A stretch of 52,214 nucleotides of DNA, taken from positions 1 to 52,214 of the forward strand of contig NZ_RCZP01000037.1 of the NCBI RefSeq assembly GCF_006438825.1. The letters run 5' to 3'. The notes under the pieces are model-generated. The model did not search any database, was not told the DNA's origin, and saw nothing but the letters and a program-made list of their open reading frames with translations. Both the position numbers and the translations under genes were made by a program. The DNA is from Muricoccus nepalensis. GTDB lineage: Bacteria; Pseudomonadota; Alphaproteobacteria; Acetobacterales; Acetobacteraceae. Of the stretch, positions 1 to 8,383 are shown piece after piece; position 1 is the stretch's first letter; each line of letters opens with the position of its first letter.

Positions 1-693
1 CGTCGGCGTCGCCGGGCGGATCGCGTCCGGCGCCGGCGCGGGCGGCAGGGGCAAGGGAAGCGCGGGCGCGGCCGCCGCCGGCGGCGGGGTCGGCGCCACC
101 GGGCGGGCCGGCGCGGGCGTCGGGGTTGGCGCGGGCGCAGGCGTCGGCGCGGGCGTCGTCGCCGGCGTCGGCGGGGGCGGCGCCGCGGCCTGCGGCGGCG
201 GTGTCGGCAGCGGCGGGCTCGGCGCCGGCGCGGCCGCTTGCTGGGGCGGCGTGGGCGCGGGGGTCGGCGCGGGGCTCGCCACCGGCGGGGGCGGCGGGGG
301 CGCGAAGGGGATCGGCAGCGGCACCGGCACCGGCGGCGGCGCCGCGGCCGGCGCGGCGGCGGCCGGGTTGGGCGGGGGCGGCGGCGGCAGGGGCGTCGCC
401 TCGGCCCGCGGCGGCGCGGGCGGCGTCGGCGCGGCGTCGGGGGTGGGCGCCGGCGGCGCGGGCGGCGCCGGCAGCGGGATCGGCTCCGGCGCCTCGGCGA
501 GCTGCGGCACCTCGGGCACGACCACCTCGACGGGGATCGCCTCCTCCAGCGGCTCCGGGATCTTCCGGCCGGGCATCTCCGTCATCAGCAGCGCCGCCAC
601 CAGCGCGTGCAGCAGCACCGAGGCCGCCACCCAGTTCCGCAGGCGGCTCTCGGCGGTGCCGCCCTCCGCCCAGCCCGTCATGACCGTCGCCAT
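1..693 (-). CDS. tolA: TolA/TonB-family envelope protein, 3' end outside the window
   Basis: Last visible gene of the leftward Tol operon. It starts 8 nt after the tolR stop and stays open to the window edge, so about 231 N-terminal residues are visible and the C-terminal domain is missing. Residues about 18-38 form one hydrophobic signal-anchor segment (ASVLLHALVAALLMTEM), as in TolA and TonB. The rest is an almost uninterrupted Pro/Ala linker with runs such as PPPPPPNPAAAAPAAA. Classical TolA has an Ala/Lys/Glu helix instead; the linker here is more like TonB. In the family the protein spans the periplasm and couples the TolQR motor to TolB/Pal. A second in-frame ATG at 681 is possible; neither start has a strong ribosome site. 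The name rests on operon position and architecture, since the diagnostic domain is not visible. Confidence 0.8.
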   Translation of the reverse strand, partial: MATVMTGWAEGGTAESRLRNWVAASVLLHALVAALLMTEMPGRKIPEPLEEAIPVEVVVPEVPQLAEAPEPIPLPAPPAPPAPTPDAAPTPPAPPRAEATPLPPPPPPNPAAAAPAAAPPPVPVPLPIPFAPPPPPPVASPAPTPAPTPPQQAAAPAPSPPLPTPPPQAAAPPPPTPATTPAPTPAPAPTPTPAPARPVAPTPPPAAAAPALPLPLPPAPAPDAIRPATPT

Positions 694-701
694 GGGAGGT
701 C

Positions 702-1244
702 CTATCGCGGCGCGGTGCCGGAGGGCGTGGCCGGGCGGCTCGTCGGGGCCGCGCCGGGGGCGGGCGCCGCGCCGCGCGCGGGCTGACCCGCCGGCTGCTC
801 GGCCAGCAGCGCCACGCGCGAGAAGCCGGCCGAGGAGACGATGCCCATCACCTCCATGATCCGCCCGTAGGCGATGCTGCGGTCGCCGCGCACGAAGATG
901 CGCCGCTCGGGCTGCCCCTGGGGCTGGTTCGCCATGATCGCCTGGAGCTGCGGCACGAGGTTCGCGGCCTCCACCTCCGTCTCCTGGAGGAAGATCTTGC
1001 CCTCCGGGTTCACCGTGACCGTCAGCGGCTCCTGCTCCTGGTTGAGGGCGGCCGCGTTCGTCTTGGGCAGGTCCACCGGCACGCCGACCGTCATCAGCGG
1101 CGCCGCCACCATGAAGATGATGAGCAGCACGAGCATCACGTCCACCATCGGCGTGACGTTGATCTCGGCCATCGGCCGGTGGCGGCGGCGCCCGCCGCGG
1201 CCCCCGCCCGTGTTCCCCCCGCCCGTGTTCATGGAGACGGCCAT
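702..1244 (-). CDS. tolR: TolR, ExbD/TolR-family proton-channel subunit
   Basis: A protein of 180 aa. After a basic, Gly-rich N-terminus comes MAEINVTPMVDVMLVLL, the ExbD/TolR signature, with the proton-binding Asp at residue 35 inside the single membrane helix (about 33-55). A periplasmic domain follows (IFVRGDRSIAYGRIMEVMG), then a Pro/Ala-rich tail of about 30 residues that is longer than usual. TolR works with TolQ as an inner-membrane motor that energises TolA during outer-membrane constriction. The gene follows tolQ by 4 nt and precedes tolA by 8 nt, so the three are surely co-transcribed. Confidence 0.95.
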   Translation of the reverse strand: MAVSMNTGGGNTGGGRGGRRRHRPMAEINVTPMVDVMLVLLIIFMVAAPLMTVGVPVDLPKTNAAALNQEQEPLTVTVNPEGKIFLQETEVEAANLVPQLQAIMANQPQGQPERRIFVRGDRSIAYGRIMEVMGIVSSAGFSRVALLAEQPAGQPARGAAPAPGAAPTSRPATPSGTAPR

Positions 1245-1248
1245 GGGA

Positions 1249-2007
1249 TCAGACCTGTGCCGGCTGGCGGGGGCCGGAGGCCGGCGCCGCGGCCGGCGCC
1301 TCGTCCGCCTGGCGCGACAGGATCGCCCCGAACTCCGAGGAGAAGGCCTCGAGCCGCCCCGAGAAGCGCGAGAGGTCCACGTTGATCTTGTTGTAGGCGA
1401 GCACGGCCGGGATCGCGGCCACGAGGCCGATCGCCGTCGCGAAGAGCGCCTCCGCGATGCCCGGCGCCACGACCGCGAGGTTCGTGTTGTTCATGCCCGC
1501 GATGGCCGAGAAGGAGTTCATGATGCCCCAGACCGTCCCGAACAGCCCGATGAAGGGCCCGACCGACCCCACGGAGGCAAGGAAGGTCATCCACTTCTCG
1601 AGCCCGTCCATCTCGCGCCCGACGGCGACGTTCATGGCGCGCTCGGACCGCTCCTTCATGCCCGTCAGCGCCAGCACCCCGGTCGCGCCCGTCTCGGCGG
1701 AGCGCTGCCACTCCCGCATGCCCGCGCCGAAGACGGCGGCCATGGGGTGCGTCGGCCGCTCGCCGTCCGTGCGGTAGAGGTCCTCGAGGCTGCCGCCCGA
1801 CCAGAACTTGTCCTCGAAGACGTCGGCCGCGCGGTTCACGCGGCGCATCGTGTTCCATTTCTCAAAGACGATCGCCCAGACCCAGACGCTGGCGATCAGC
1901 AGCCCGATCATGACGGACTTCACCACCCAGTCCGCCTGGAGGAACAGCCCCCAGAGCGAAAGGTCGTGCCCGGCCGCGGCCAGGTTCTGCGCAGTCACAC
2001 CACCCAC
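1249..2007 (-). CDS. tolQ: TolQ, MotA/TolQ/ExbB-family proton-channel protein
   Basis: About 252 aa with three membrane segments: near residues 25-50 (VMIGLLIASVWVWAIVF), about 135-160 (SVGPFIGLFGTVWGIMNSF, the family signature) and about 170-195 (FATAIGLVAAIPAVLAYN). It forms the pentameric core of the TolQR motor. I chose the GTG at 2007 because a GAGGAG ribosome site lies 7 nt before it. The ATG at 2022 contains that site within its own codons, and the ATG at 2055 would add an atypical leader. An intergenic stretch with two hairpins separates it from ybgC. Confidence 0.93.
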   Translation of the reverse strand: MGGVTAQNLAAAGHDLSLWGLFLQADWVVKSVMIGLLIASVWVWAIVFEKWNTMRRVNRAADVFEDKFWSGGSLEDLYRTDGERPTHPMAAVFGAGMREWQRSAETGATGVLALTGMKERSERAMNVAVGREMDGLEKWMTFLASVGSVGPFIGLFGTVWGIMNSFSAIAGMNNTNLAVVAPGIAEALFATAIGLVAAIPAVLAYNKINVDLSRFSGRLEAFSSEFGAILSRQADEAPAAAPASGPRQPAQV

Positions 2008-2148
2008 GGGCGGTCTCCTCATCCCCTCGCCCCAGACCGGGGCGCCAAACCTCAAACGCCCCCGGGGCGCCGACGGCCGCCTCCCCCCCGGGCACGGCCA
2101 TCCCGCCCCCAGAAGGGCGGCAACCCCGCCCCCTCGGGGGCACCTCCC

Positions 2149-2166
2149 GGCGCCCCGAGGGGCGCC
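2149..2166 (-). terminator. Perfect hairpin between ybgC and tolQ
   Basis: An 8-bp perfect stem (GGCGCCCC with its complement) and a 2-nt loop lie directly after the ybgC stop on the leftward strand. A second smaller GC hairpin sits near 2128-2142. There is no T-run, so this could be an attenuator or mRNA-processing structure rather than a full terminator, or simply chance in GC-rich DNA. Confidence 0.35.
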
Positions 2167-2172
2167 GCGCCG

Positions 2173-2586
2173 TCAAGCCCGCGGCGCGGGCCGCATCGCG
2201 GAGCGCCAGGGCTCCGGCAGGGCCACCGGCTTCAGCGCCTCCTGCGAGACGCAGACCAGCCCGACCTTCATCCGCGCCAGCACGCCCCCGTCCGCCCCCA
2301 CCACGTCCTGCCCGACATCGACCGAGGCCGAGCCGGCCCGGAGGACCCGCGTCTCGACCACGATTTCGTCATCGAGGCGTGCGGGCCGCAAATACGCTAC
2401 TTCGATGCGCCGCACCACAAGCAACGAACGGTGACGCTCCATCATAAGCTGATGCGGCAACCCAATGTCGCGCAACGATTCCGTCCGCGCCCGCTCGGCC
2501 CAGCGAAGGTAGTTGGCATGATAGGCCACGCCGCCCGCGTCGGTGTCCTCGAAATAGACGCGGAGGCGGTAGCGGTGGACGTCCAT
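2173..2586 (-). CDS. ybgC: YbgC-type acyl-CoA thioesterase of the Tol-Pal operon
   Basis: A 137-aa hot-dog-fold thioesterase. The signature EDTDAGGVAYHANYLRWAER starts at residue 13 and carries the catalytic Asp near residue 16. RSLLVVRRIEVAYLRPARL and the strand after it match the rest of the fold. Family members hydrolyse short-chain or acyl-carrier thioesters, and the gene is the usual first cistron of tol-pal operons. The ATG at 2586 is chosen because homologous sequence begins there; the reading frame extends upstream to 2733, but those residues are low-complexity and non-homologous. The Tol promoter probably lies in 2587-2804, divergent from the next gene. Confidence 0.93.
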   Translation of the reverse strand: MDVHRYRLRVYFEDTDAGGVAYHANYLRWAERARTESLRDIGLPHQLMMERHRSLLVVRRIEVAYLRPARLDDEIVVETRVLRAGSASVDVGQDVVGADGGVLARMKVGLVCVSQEALKPVALPEPWRSAMRPAPRA

Positions 2587-2804
2587 GGCCCGCGCCCTAG
2601 CGCCCTTCGCCCGCAACGACCAGGGGTTCCGGCCCCGCCGCCACGGCGCCCCCGGATTGCGGCCGGGGCGTGTCCCCGGCGCATCGCCCCGCCCCTCCGC
2701 AGGACGTGAACGCCCGCCGTCATTCCGCCTCAAAGAACAGCCGTGCGGGCCGTTATCCCCAAGAGGCCGGACGGGCCGGCCGCACGCGCTACGGGAGACG
2801 ACGC

Positions 2805-3188
2805 ATGTCCGCCATCAAGCAGGCCACCCTCGCTTTGGCCCTCCTCGCCGGCACCGCGCTGGGCGCCCAGGCCCAGACCAGCGGGGGGATGGGCAGCGGG
2901 ACCGCCCCTTCCGGCACCCGGGCCGCCCCCGGCGCCACCGCCGCCCGCCCTGCCGCCCGGCCCGCGGCGCCCGCGGCCCCGCCCGCCCGCGCCGGCCACG
3001 ACCCCGACAGCCTCGGCATGGGCGGCCGGACCGCCAACCCCGGCCTGGGCGGCGCCACGGGCATGAGCGGCACCACCGGCCGCGGCAACGCCATGCCGAG
3101 CAACTCGGACATTGGCACCGGCGCCGCCGGCCCCTCGGTCGCCGGCCGCTCCACCGCCCCCGGCAACTCCGCGCCCCAGACGCGCTGA
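2805..3188 (+). CDS. Small secreted Ala/Gly/Pro-rich protein
   Basis: 127 aa. A clear signal peptide covers residues 1-23 (TLALALLAGTALGAQAQ, cleavage after AQA). The mature part is low-complexity: an Ala/Pro/Arg stretch, then a Gly/Ser/Thr/Asn-rich part containing DSLGMGGRTANPGLGG and MPSNSDIGTG. I recognise no domain. The ATG at 2805 has GGGAGA 6 nt upstream, and the signal peptide starts there. It is divergent from ybgC and convergent with ruvB. Low-complexity exported proteins of this kind are common in Acetobacteraceae; the function is unknown. Confidence 0.65.
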   Translation: MSAIKQATLALALLAGTALGAQAQTSGGMGSGTAPSGTRAAPGATAARPAARPAAPAAPPARAGHDPDSLGMGGRTANPGLGGATGMSGTTGRGNAMPSNSDIGTGAAGPSVAGRSTAPGNSAPQTR

Positions 3189-3205
3189 GCCCCAGACGCG
3201 CTGAG
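3174..3205 (+). repeat. Perfect 16-bp tandem duplication over a stop codon
   Basis: The unit ccccagacgcgctgag occurs at 3174-3189 and again at 3190-3205, followed by cccca, the start of a third copy. The first copy carries the TGA stop of the preceding secreted-protein gene. It looks like a recent slippage duplication that leaves the protein unchanged. Confidence 0.9.
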
Positions 3206-3220
3206 CCCCACCGGCGCGCC

Positions 3221-3246
3221 GGCCCGGCCGGCCCCCCGGCCGGGCC
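3221..3246. terminator. Bidirectional hairpin between convergent genes
   Basis: The left arm ggcccggccgg (3221-3231) pairs perfectly with 3236-3246 around a cccc loop. It lies between the secreted-protein gene and the ruvB 3' end, the expected place for a shared terminator. No U-tract follows on either strand. Confidence 0.5.
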
Positions 3247-3270
3247 GCGTCGCGCCTGGGATGGCGCGTC

Positions 3271-4323
3271 CTAAATGTCGGACTCGTCCAGCAGGTCGCC
3301 CTGCGCGGCCAGCGCGTTGCGGGGCGGCGTCATGCCGAGGTGCTTCCACCCCGGCAGCCCCAGCACCCGCCCGCGCTGCGTCCGCAGGATCAGCCCCTCC
3401 TGGATGAGGTAGGGCTCGATCACCTCCTCCAGCGTGTCCCGGCTCTCGGCCAGGGCCGCGGCCAGGGTCTCCACCCCCACCGGCCCGCCCCCGTGATGGT
3501 CGGCGAGGCGCCGCAGGTAGCGCCGGTCCATCGCGTCCAGCCCCAGCCGGTCCACCTCCAGCCGGTCGAGCGCCGAATCGGCCAGCGCCTTGTCCGCCGG
3601 CCGCCCCGCCACCGCCGCGAAGTCCCGGATGCGCCGCAGCAGCCGCCCCGCGATGCGCGGCGTGCCCCGCGCCCGCCGCGCGATCTCCCGCGCCCCGTCC
3701 GGCGTCAGCACGAAGCCGAGCTTCTGCGCCCCGCGCGCCACGATCAGCTCCAGCTCCTCCGGCGAGTAGAACTGCAGCCGCAGCGGGATGCCGAAGCGGT
3801 CGCGCAGCGGCGTCGCCAGCAGCCCCGCCCGCGTCGTCGCCCCCACCAGCGTGAAGGGCGGCAGATCGATCCGCACCGTCCGCGCCGCCGGCCCTTCGCC
3901 GATGATGAGGTCGAGCTGGAAGTCCTCCATCGCAGGGTAGAGCGTCTCCTCGATCGCCGGCTGCAGCCGGTGGATCTCGTCCACGAACAGCACGTCCCGC
4001 GGCTGCAGGTTCGTCAGGATCGCGGCCAGGTCACCCGCCCGCTGCAGCACGGGGCCGGAGGTCGCCCGGAACCCCACCCCCAGCTCCCGCGAGACGATCT
4101 GCGCGAGCGTCGTCTTGCCCAGCCCCGGCGGGCCGAACAGCAGCACGTGGTCCAGCGCGTCGCCCCGCGCGCGCGCCGCCTGCACGAAGACCGAGAGGTT
4201 CTCCCGCAGCGCCGGCTGCCCCGTGAAGTCGGACAGGGTCTGCGGCCGCAGCGTGGCCTCGGCCGCGTCCTCGTCCTGGCGGTTCCCCGCGGTGATGCGG
4301 TCCTGGTTCGAAGAGGCGCTCAT
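3271..4323 (-). CDS. ruvB: Holliday junction branch-migration DNA helicase RuvB
   Basis: 350 aa, the usual RuvB length. Walker A is GPPGLGKT (residues 64-71) and Walker B is VDEIH with Asp115/Glu116. Sensor/arginine-finger regions follow ([20 protein letters not shown]), then the C-terminal winged helix ([23 protein letters not shown]). RuvB hexamers drive branch migration on RuvA-bound junctions during recombination repair. The ATG at 4323 starts the conserved N-terminus ([11 protein letters not shown]). The usual ruvC-ruvA-ruvB order is broken here: a membrane acyltransferase gene lies between ruvA and ruvB on the same strand. Confidence 0.97.
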   Translation of the reverse strand: MSASSNQDRITAGNRQDEDAAEATLRPQTLSDFTGQPALRENLSVFVQAARARGDALDHVLLFGPPGLGKTTLAQIVSRELGVGFRATSGPVLQRAGDLAAILTNLQPRDVLFVDEIHRLQPAIEETLYPAMEDFQLDLIIGEGPAARTVRIDLPPFTLVGATTRAGLLATPLRDRFGIPLRLQFYSPEELELIVARGAQKLGFVLTPDGAREIARRARGTPRIAGRLLRRIRDFAAVAGRPADKALADSALDRLEVDRLGLDAMDRRYLRRLADHHGGGPVGVETLAAALAESRDTLEEVIEPYLIQEGLILRTQRGRVLGLPGWKHLGMTPPRNALAAQGDLLDESDI

Positions 4324-4433
4324 CCCCGGAACATAGCGTGACCGCCCGCCGCTGTCGCCCCGCCGGATACGCCGCCAGGCGCACCGCCGGCGAGGCCTCG
4401 CCCCGCCGCCCGGCGCGCCCCGGCGGGACGCCG

Positions 4434-5468
4434 CTAGGCCGGGAGCTGGCGCGCGCTCCTCTCGCGCCCGCCGGTGGCGAACCAGCCGGCCCGGACCGGC
4501 ATGCCGTCCAGGACCTGCCGGATCACGACGCCCGCCGCCACCGCCGCGAAGGGCGCGAGCAGCTCGAAGGTCACGGCCGGCAGCCCGAGCGGCCGCCACA
4601 GGGCGAGCAGCAGCTTCAGCACCATCCAGTGCGAGAGGAAGATCGTGAAGGCGTAGTCCCGCCCCCGGCGCGCGGCCCGCCGGTCGGCGGGCCAGAGATG
4701 AACGAGGGCGATCACCAGCCGCGCGAGAACGAGGTAGGTGGCCAGCGCTGCCCAGCTTCCCTCCCCGGCCTCCTCCGGGAACAGGGTGCAGAGGCCCACC
4801 AGGAGCACGGCCGCGCCCCCGAGCAGCGCCGCCTCCCGCCGGGAGCCCGGCCCGAAGCGGAAGAGGCTGTGCCACCCCATGCCGACGAGGAAGAAGAGCG
4901 GGATCGTGTTGCGGACGATCAGCGCCCCGCTCAGGTCGGTCCGGTAGTTCAGCACCGCGACCCCGATCGCGGCCGCGAGGGCGACGGGATGGGCGAGCCA
5001 GCGGCGCAGCGGCCCGAAGAGGACGAAGCAGATGAAGAGGTCGCGCAGGAAGTAGAGCGGCCCGTTCACCGGCGTCCCGTCCGCCGCGATCGTCATCTCG
5101 AGGAAGCGGTGCGCGTCGATGTTCCGCAGCAGCAGCCCAGGCACCGGCTGGGCGATCTCGTTGAGGGCGATGAAGGCAAGGCAGGGCAGCGTGTTCCAGA
5201 GCAGGAAGGGCACCACGAGGGAGCGCAGCTTCTTCTCGAGCACCGCCCGGTACGCGCCGCCGCCCTGCACGAAAAAGTAGCCGGAGAAGACGCTCAGCGT
5301 GGGCACGGCCATGCGCGTGACCGCGTTCACCGCGTGGGCGAGCAGGCCCGCCGCCTCCGCCTCGGGCAGGTTGTTGTAGAGCGAGAAGGAGTGATTGAAG
5401 ACGACGCAGGTGATGAGCAGCAGGCGCCAGGCATCGATGCTGGCCGAAAGTCTCGTCGCAAGGGGCAT
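4434..5468 (-). CDS. Membrane acyltransferase (acyltransferase family 3, OafA/YrhL-like)
   Basis: About 344 aa with roughly ten hydrophobic segments. The N-terminus has the family pattern: a first membrane helix containing the conserved His ([14 protein letters not shown]), then [15 protein letters not shown], then the Arg/Lys-rich loop [14 protein letters not shown]. Members transfer acetyl or succinyl groups to cell-surface sugars or lipids; the substrate cannot be told. The ATG at 5468 is chosen because the residues upstream of it are low-complexity and Arg/Gly-rich. The gene sits on the same strand between ruvA and ruvB, with 110 nt to ruvB and about 147 nt to ruvA. It has its own AT-rich upstream stretch, which suggests an independent promoter and a later insertion. 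Confidence 0.85.
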   Translation of the reverse strand: MPLATRLSASIDAWRLLLITCVVFNHSFSLYNNLPEAEAAGLLAHAVNAVTRMAVPTLSVFSGYFFVQGGGAYRAVLEKKLRSLVVPFLLWNTLPCLAFIALNEIAQPVPGLLLRNIDAHRFLEMTIAADGTPVNGPLYFLRDLFICFVLFGPLRRWLAHPVALAAAIGVAVLNYRTDLSGALIVRNTIPLFFLVGMGWHSLFRFGPGSRREAALLGGAAVLLVGLCTLFPEEAGEGSWAALATYLVLARLVIALVHLWPADRRAARRGRDYAFTIFLSHWMVLKLLLALWRPLGLPAVTFELLAPFAAVAAGVVIRQVLDGMPVRAGWFATGGRERSARQLPA

Positions 5469-5560
5469 CGCCGAAATCCGCCGGAGTTCGCTCCCTTCCC
5501 CCCGGCCGGACCGCCGGCGCCCCGCCGGCACGGGCCGCGCGGGCAAGTTCGAGCCGCCCT

Positions 5561-5592
5561 CATTCTCGTTGCAAAAACCTAACTAAAACTGT
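5561..5592 (-). promoter_or_regulatory. AT-rich stretch between ruvA and the acyltransferase
   Basis: In otherwise GC-saturated DNA this stretch is strongly AT-rich (on the minus strand AGTTTTAGTTAGGTTTTTGC). It follows the ruvA stop and precedes the acyltransferase start by about 95 nt. It could be the T-rich tail of a ruvA terminator, a promoter for the acyltransferase, or both. I cannot assign clear -35/-10 boxes. Confidence 0.35.
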
Positions 5593-5615
5593 GCGGCCAG
5601 CGGTCCCGCCCCGCC

Positions 5616-6224
5616 TCAGCGCGGCGCCATCTCCTTCAGGCTCTCCCGGATCAGCGTGTTGAGGTCCGCCCCCTCTCCCAGCCGGTCGAGCACCCGCGTC
5701 ACCACGCTCGCCGCCTCCGGCCGCCGCCAGCCGAGGTTCAGCAGCGCCGAGACCGCGTCCGCGGCCGGGCCCCGCTCGGGCACCGGCGCCGCGGGCACGG
5801 CGAAGGCGAGGTCGCCGGTCGGCATCCCCCCCACCTTCTCCCGCAGCTCGCTCAGCAGCCGGATCGCGAGCTTCGGCCCGACGCCCGGCGCCCGCGTCAG
5901 GCTCCCGCGGTCGCCGGCCAGGATCGCCCCCGCGAGGTCGCGCGGCGAGAGCGCCGAGAGCAGCCCGAGCGCCACCTTCGGCCCCACGCCCTGGATGCCC
6001 GTCAGCAGCCGGAACCAGTCGCGCTCCGCGGCATCGGCGAAGCCGTAGAGGGTGATCGCGTCCTCGCGCACCACCGTCTCGATCCAGAGCGTCCCCTTCG
6101 CGTCGGACGGCAGCGCCGCCACCGCGCGGGACGACGCCGCGACGAGATAGCCCACCCCGTTCACGTCGAGGATGCAGCCCCCCTCGTGCACGGAGTCGAG
6201 CCGCCCGGTCAGCTTGCCGATCAT
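5616..6224 (-). CDS. ruvA: Holliday junction DNA-binding protein RuvA
   Basis: 202 aa. It begins MIGKLTGRLDSVHEGGCILDV, the RuvA OB-fold start. The two helix-hairpin-helix motifs are IQGVGPKVALGLLSAL and APGVGPKLAIRLLSEL, and the C-terminal RuvB-binding domain is DAVSALLNLGWRRPEAASVV. RuvA tetramers hold the four-way junction flat for RuvB and RuvC. The ATG at 6224 matches the conserved N-terminus; the frame extends 9 codons upstream without homology. It lies 13 nt after ruvC. Confidence 0.96.
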   Translation of the reverse strand: MIGKLTGRLDSVHEGGCILDVNGVGYLVAASSRAVAALPSDAKGTLWIETVVREDAITLYGFADAAERDWFRLLTGIQGVGPKVALGLLSALSPRDLAGAILAGDRGSLTRAPGVGPKLAIRLLSELREKVGGMPTGDLAFAVPAAPVPERGPAADAVSALLNLGWRRPEAASVVTRVLDRLGEGADLNTLIRESLKEMAPR

Positions 6225-6237
6225 CGAAGCCCGCCGA

Positions 6238-6753
6238 TCATGCCGGCGCATACCCCCGCGCGAGGGCGATCCGCGTCGACCGGTGGTTGGCGTGGCAGAT
6301 CGCGATGGCCAGCGCGTCCGCCGCGTCCGCCCGCTTGATTACCGCCCCCGGCAGCAGCCGCCGCACCATGTCCTGCACCTGCACCTTGTCGGCGTGCCCC
6401 GTGCCCACAACGGCACGCTTGATCTCCATCGCCTGGTACTCGGCGACGATCACCCCCAGCAGCGCCGGCGCCAGCAGCACCACGCCCCGCGCCTGGCCGA
6501 GCTTCAGCGCAGCGCCCGGGTTCTTGTTGACATAGGTGTGCTCCACCGCCGCCTCGTCCGGCCGGTGCTCCTCGATGAGGAGCGAGAGCGCCCGGTGGAT
6601 GATGCAGAGCCGCTCGGCCAGCGGCAGCTCCGCCTTCGTGCTCACCACCCCGTCGGCCAGGTGGCGCAGCCGCGACCCCGTGCTCTCCACCAGCCCCCAG
6701 CCCGTGTGCTGCAGGCCGGGATCGAGCCCGAGGATGCGGACCGAGCGGTTCAA
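6238..6753 (-). CDS. ruvC: Holliday junction resolvase RuvC (crossover endonuclease)
   Basis: 171 aa. The four acidic catalytic residues are placed as in RuvC: Asp in [14 protein letters not shown], Glu in [13 protein letters not shown], and two Asp in [15 protein letters not shown]. The enzyme cuts Holliday junctions symmetrically together with RuvAB. There is no in-frame ATG or GTG at the right place. The TTG at 6753 overlaps the yebC stop as TTGA, so translation is probably coupled to yebC. Confidence 0.95.
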   Translation of the reverse strand: MNRSVRILGLDPGLQHTGWGLVESTGSRLRHLADGVVSTKAELPLAERLCIIHRALSLLIEEHRPDEAAVEHTYVNKNPGAALKLGQARGVVLLAPALLGVIVAEYQAMEIKRAVVGTGHADKVQVQDMVRRLLPGAVIKRADAADALAIAICHANHRSTRIALARGYAPA

Positions 6754-7499
6754 GCCGTCAGCCGATCGAGCACGTCGTCCGGCACGTCGAAGTTCGCGTA
6801 GACCGACTGCACGTCGTCGTGGTCGTCGAGCGAATCCACCAGCTTCAGCACGCCGCGCGCGCTGTCCTCGTCGAGCGGCACGGTGGCGTTCGGCCGCCAC
6901 TCCAGCTTCGCGCTCTCGGCCGGGCCCAGCGTCGCCTCCAGCGCGTCGCGCACGGCGAAGAGGTCCTCGACCGCGGTCCGGATCGCGTGCCCGTCCTCGT
7001 CGCTCTCCACATCCTGCGCGCCCGCCTCGATCGCGGCCTCGAGCACCGTGTCGGCGTCCCCCGCCGCGGGCGCGTAGCGCACCACCCCCTCGCGCTCGAA
7101 CTGGAAGGCCACCGAGTTCGATTCGCCGAGCGCGCCGCCGTTCTTCGAGAACATCGAGCGCAGGTCGGACGCCGTGCGGTTGCGGTTGTCCGTCAGCGCC
7201 TCGACGATGATGGCGACGCCGTTCGGGCCGTACCCCTCGTAGCGCACCTCGTCGTAGTTCTCGGTGTCGGTGCCCTGGGCCACGCGCTTGATCGCGCGCT
7301 CCACCGTGTCGCGCGGCATGTTGGCCACCAGCGCCGCCTTCACCGCCGCGCGCAGGCGCGGGTTGTGCGCGGGGTCGGGCAGGCCCGACTTCGCGGAGAC
7401 GGTGACCTCGCGGATCAGCTTGCCCCAGGCCTGGGCGCGCTTGGCGCTCTGCGCGGCCTTGCGGTGGGCGATGTTCTTGGCGTGGCTGTGGCCGGCCAT
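6750..7499 (-). CDS. yebC: YebC/PmpR-family protein (TACO1-like)
   Basis: 249 aa. It starts [20 protein letters not shown], close to the family MAGHSKWxNIxHRK. Internal landmarks are [36 protein letters not shown] and the C-terminal VPLDED and [11 protein letters not shown]. The family was annotated as transcriptional regulators; later work links members to translation of proline-rich or difficult sequences. It leads the leftward yebC-ruvC-ruvA run, as in many proteobacteria, with a LexA-box-like site 66 nt upstream. Confidence 0.95.
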   Translation of the reverse strand: MAGHSHAKNIAHRKAAQSAKRAQAWGKLIREVTVSAKSGLPDPAHNPRLRAAVKAALVANMPRDTVERAIKRVAQGTDTENYDEVRYEGYGPNGVAIIVEALTDNRNRTASDLRSMFSKNGGALGESNSVAFQFEREGVVRYAPAAGDADTVLEAAIEAGAQDVESDEDGHAIRTAVEDLFAVRDALEATLGPAESAKLEWRPNATVPLDEDSARGVLKLVDSLDDHDDVQSVYANFDVPDDVLDRLTA

Positions 7500-7564
7500 C
7501 TCGGCGATCCTGTTCTCTCGCGGGCCCCTGGAAGGCGGCCCGGCACGGGGGTTGCAATCAATGG

Positions 7565-7579
7565 GAACCGTCTGGAAAC
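7565..7579 (-). promoter_or_regulatory. Possible LexA (SOS) box upstream of yebC-ruvCA
   Basis: The minus strand reads GTTTCCAGACGGTTC. This is GTTT-N7-GTTC, one base from the alphaproteobacterial LexA consensus GTTC-N7-GTTC. It lies 66 nt before the yebC start, in front of a ruv operon, which is a known SOS target in many bacteria. The match is imperfect and rests on one site only. Confidence 0.4.
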
Positions 7580-7752
7580 CGCCCCGCCGGGACCCGGCCC
7601 GGGATCGCCCGGGAAGGCCCGCGCGGCGGGTCGGAAAGCCCCGATCATAGGGGCCGCCCGGCCCCGGCGCCACCCGCGCGCGGCGACTTCCGCGCGCCGC
7701 CCTTGCCCTTCCCGCGCCAGGCCTCACCATGGCGCCGCACCGGAGCCCCGCC

Positions 7753-8382
7753 ATGGACGCCAACCCCGCCGCCAGCCCCTTCGACGTCGCCTCGCCCGAG
7801 GCGCTCGCCGCCCTCTACCCACCCCCGACCGAGCGCGCCGTGGCCAAGGTCGGCGACCGGCTGGAGGGGCGCAGCACCGCCTTCATCGCGAGCTCCCCCT
7901 TCTTCATCCTCTCCACCACCGGCCGGCACGGCCCCCACGCGACCCCGCGCGGCGACGCCCCGGGCTTCGCCACCCTCCTCGACGAGCGGACGCTGGCCCT
8001 GCCCGACCGCCGCGGCAACAACCGCCTCGACGCGCTGCGCGACGTGCTGGACGACCCCCGCGTCGCCCTCCTCTTCTTCGTGCCCGGCATCAACGAGACG
8101 CTCCGCGTCCACGGCACCGCCCGCATCACCACCGACCCGGCGCTGCGCGCGCGCCTGGCCATGGGCCGCGCCCTGCCGGCCACCGTCCTCCTCGTCGCCG
8201 TCACGGAGGTCTACATCCAGTGCCCCCGCGCGCTCCTGCGCGGCGGCCTCTGGTCCGGCACCCAGCGCCCGGACGCCGCGCCGACCGGCGGCGAGATGAT
8301 CGCCGAGCACAGCCAGGGCCGCGTGGATCGTCGGGACTACGACGAGGTCGTGGCCCCCCGCTGCGCGGCCGAACTCTACTAG
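7753..8382 (+). CDS. PPOX-class FMN-dependent flavoprotein (pyridoxamine-phosphate-oxidase-like)
   Basis: 209 aa of split-barrel type. [23 protein letters not shown] is the typical substrate/FMN strand, followed by [17 protein letters not shown] and the loop [19 protein letters not shown]. The length and the LPDRRGNNR motif match the MSMEG_1061-like PPOX subfamily rather than PdxH. Such proteins reduce or oxidise small heterocycles with FMN/F420; the substrate here is unknown. I chose the ATG at 7753, with CGGAG 7 nt upstream, over the ATG at 7729. The next gene, arfB, starts 1 nt after its stop, so the two are co-transcribed. Confidence 0.85.
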   Translation: MDANPAASPFDVASPEALAALYPPPTERAVAKVGDRLEGRSTAFIASSPFFILSTTGRHGPHATPRGDAPGFATLLDERTLALPDRRGNNRLDALRDVLDDPRVALLFFVPGINETLRVHGTARITTDPALRARLAMGRALPATVLLVAVTEVYIQCPRALLRGGLWSGTQRPDAAPTGGEMIAEHSQGRVDRRDYDEVVAPRCAAELY

Positions 8383-8383
8383 C

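Noticed and set aside
126-859. Long Arg/Ala-rich open frames on the plus strand over the tol genes
   Set aside because: They are antisense shadows of tolA and tolR, which have clear family motifs and operon order; GC-rich DNA keeps such frames open by chance.
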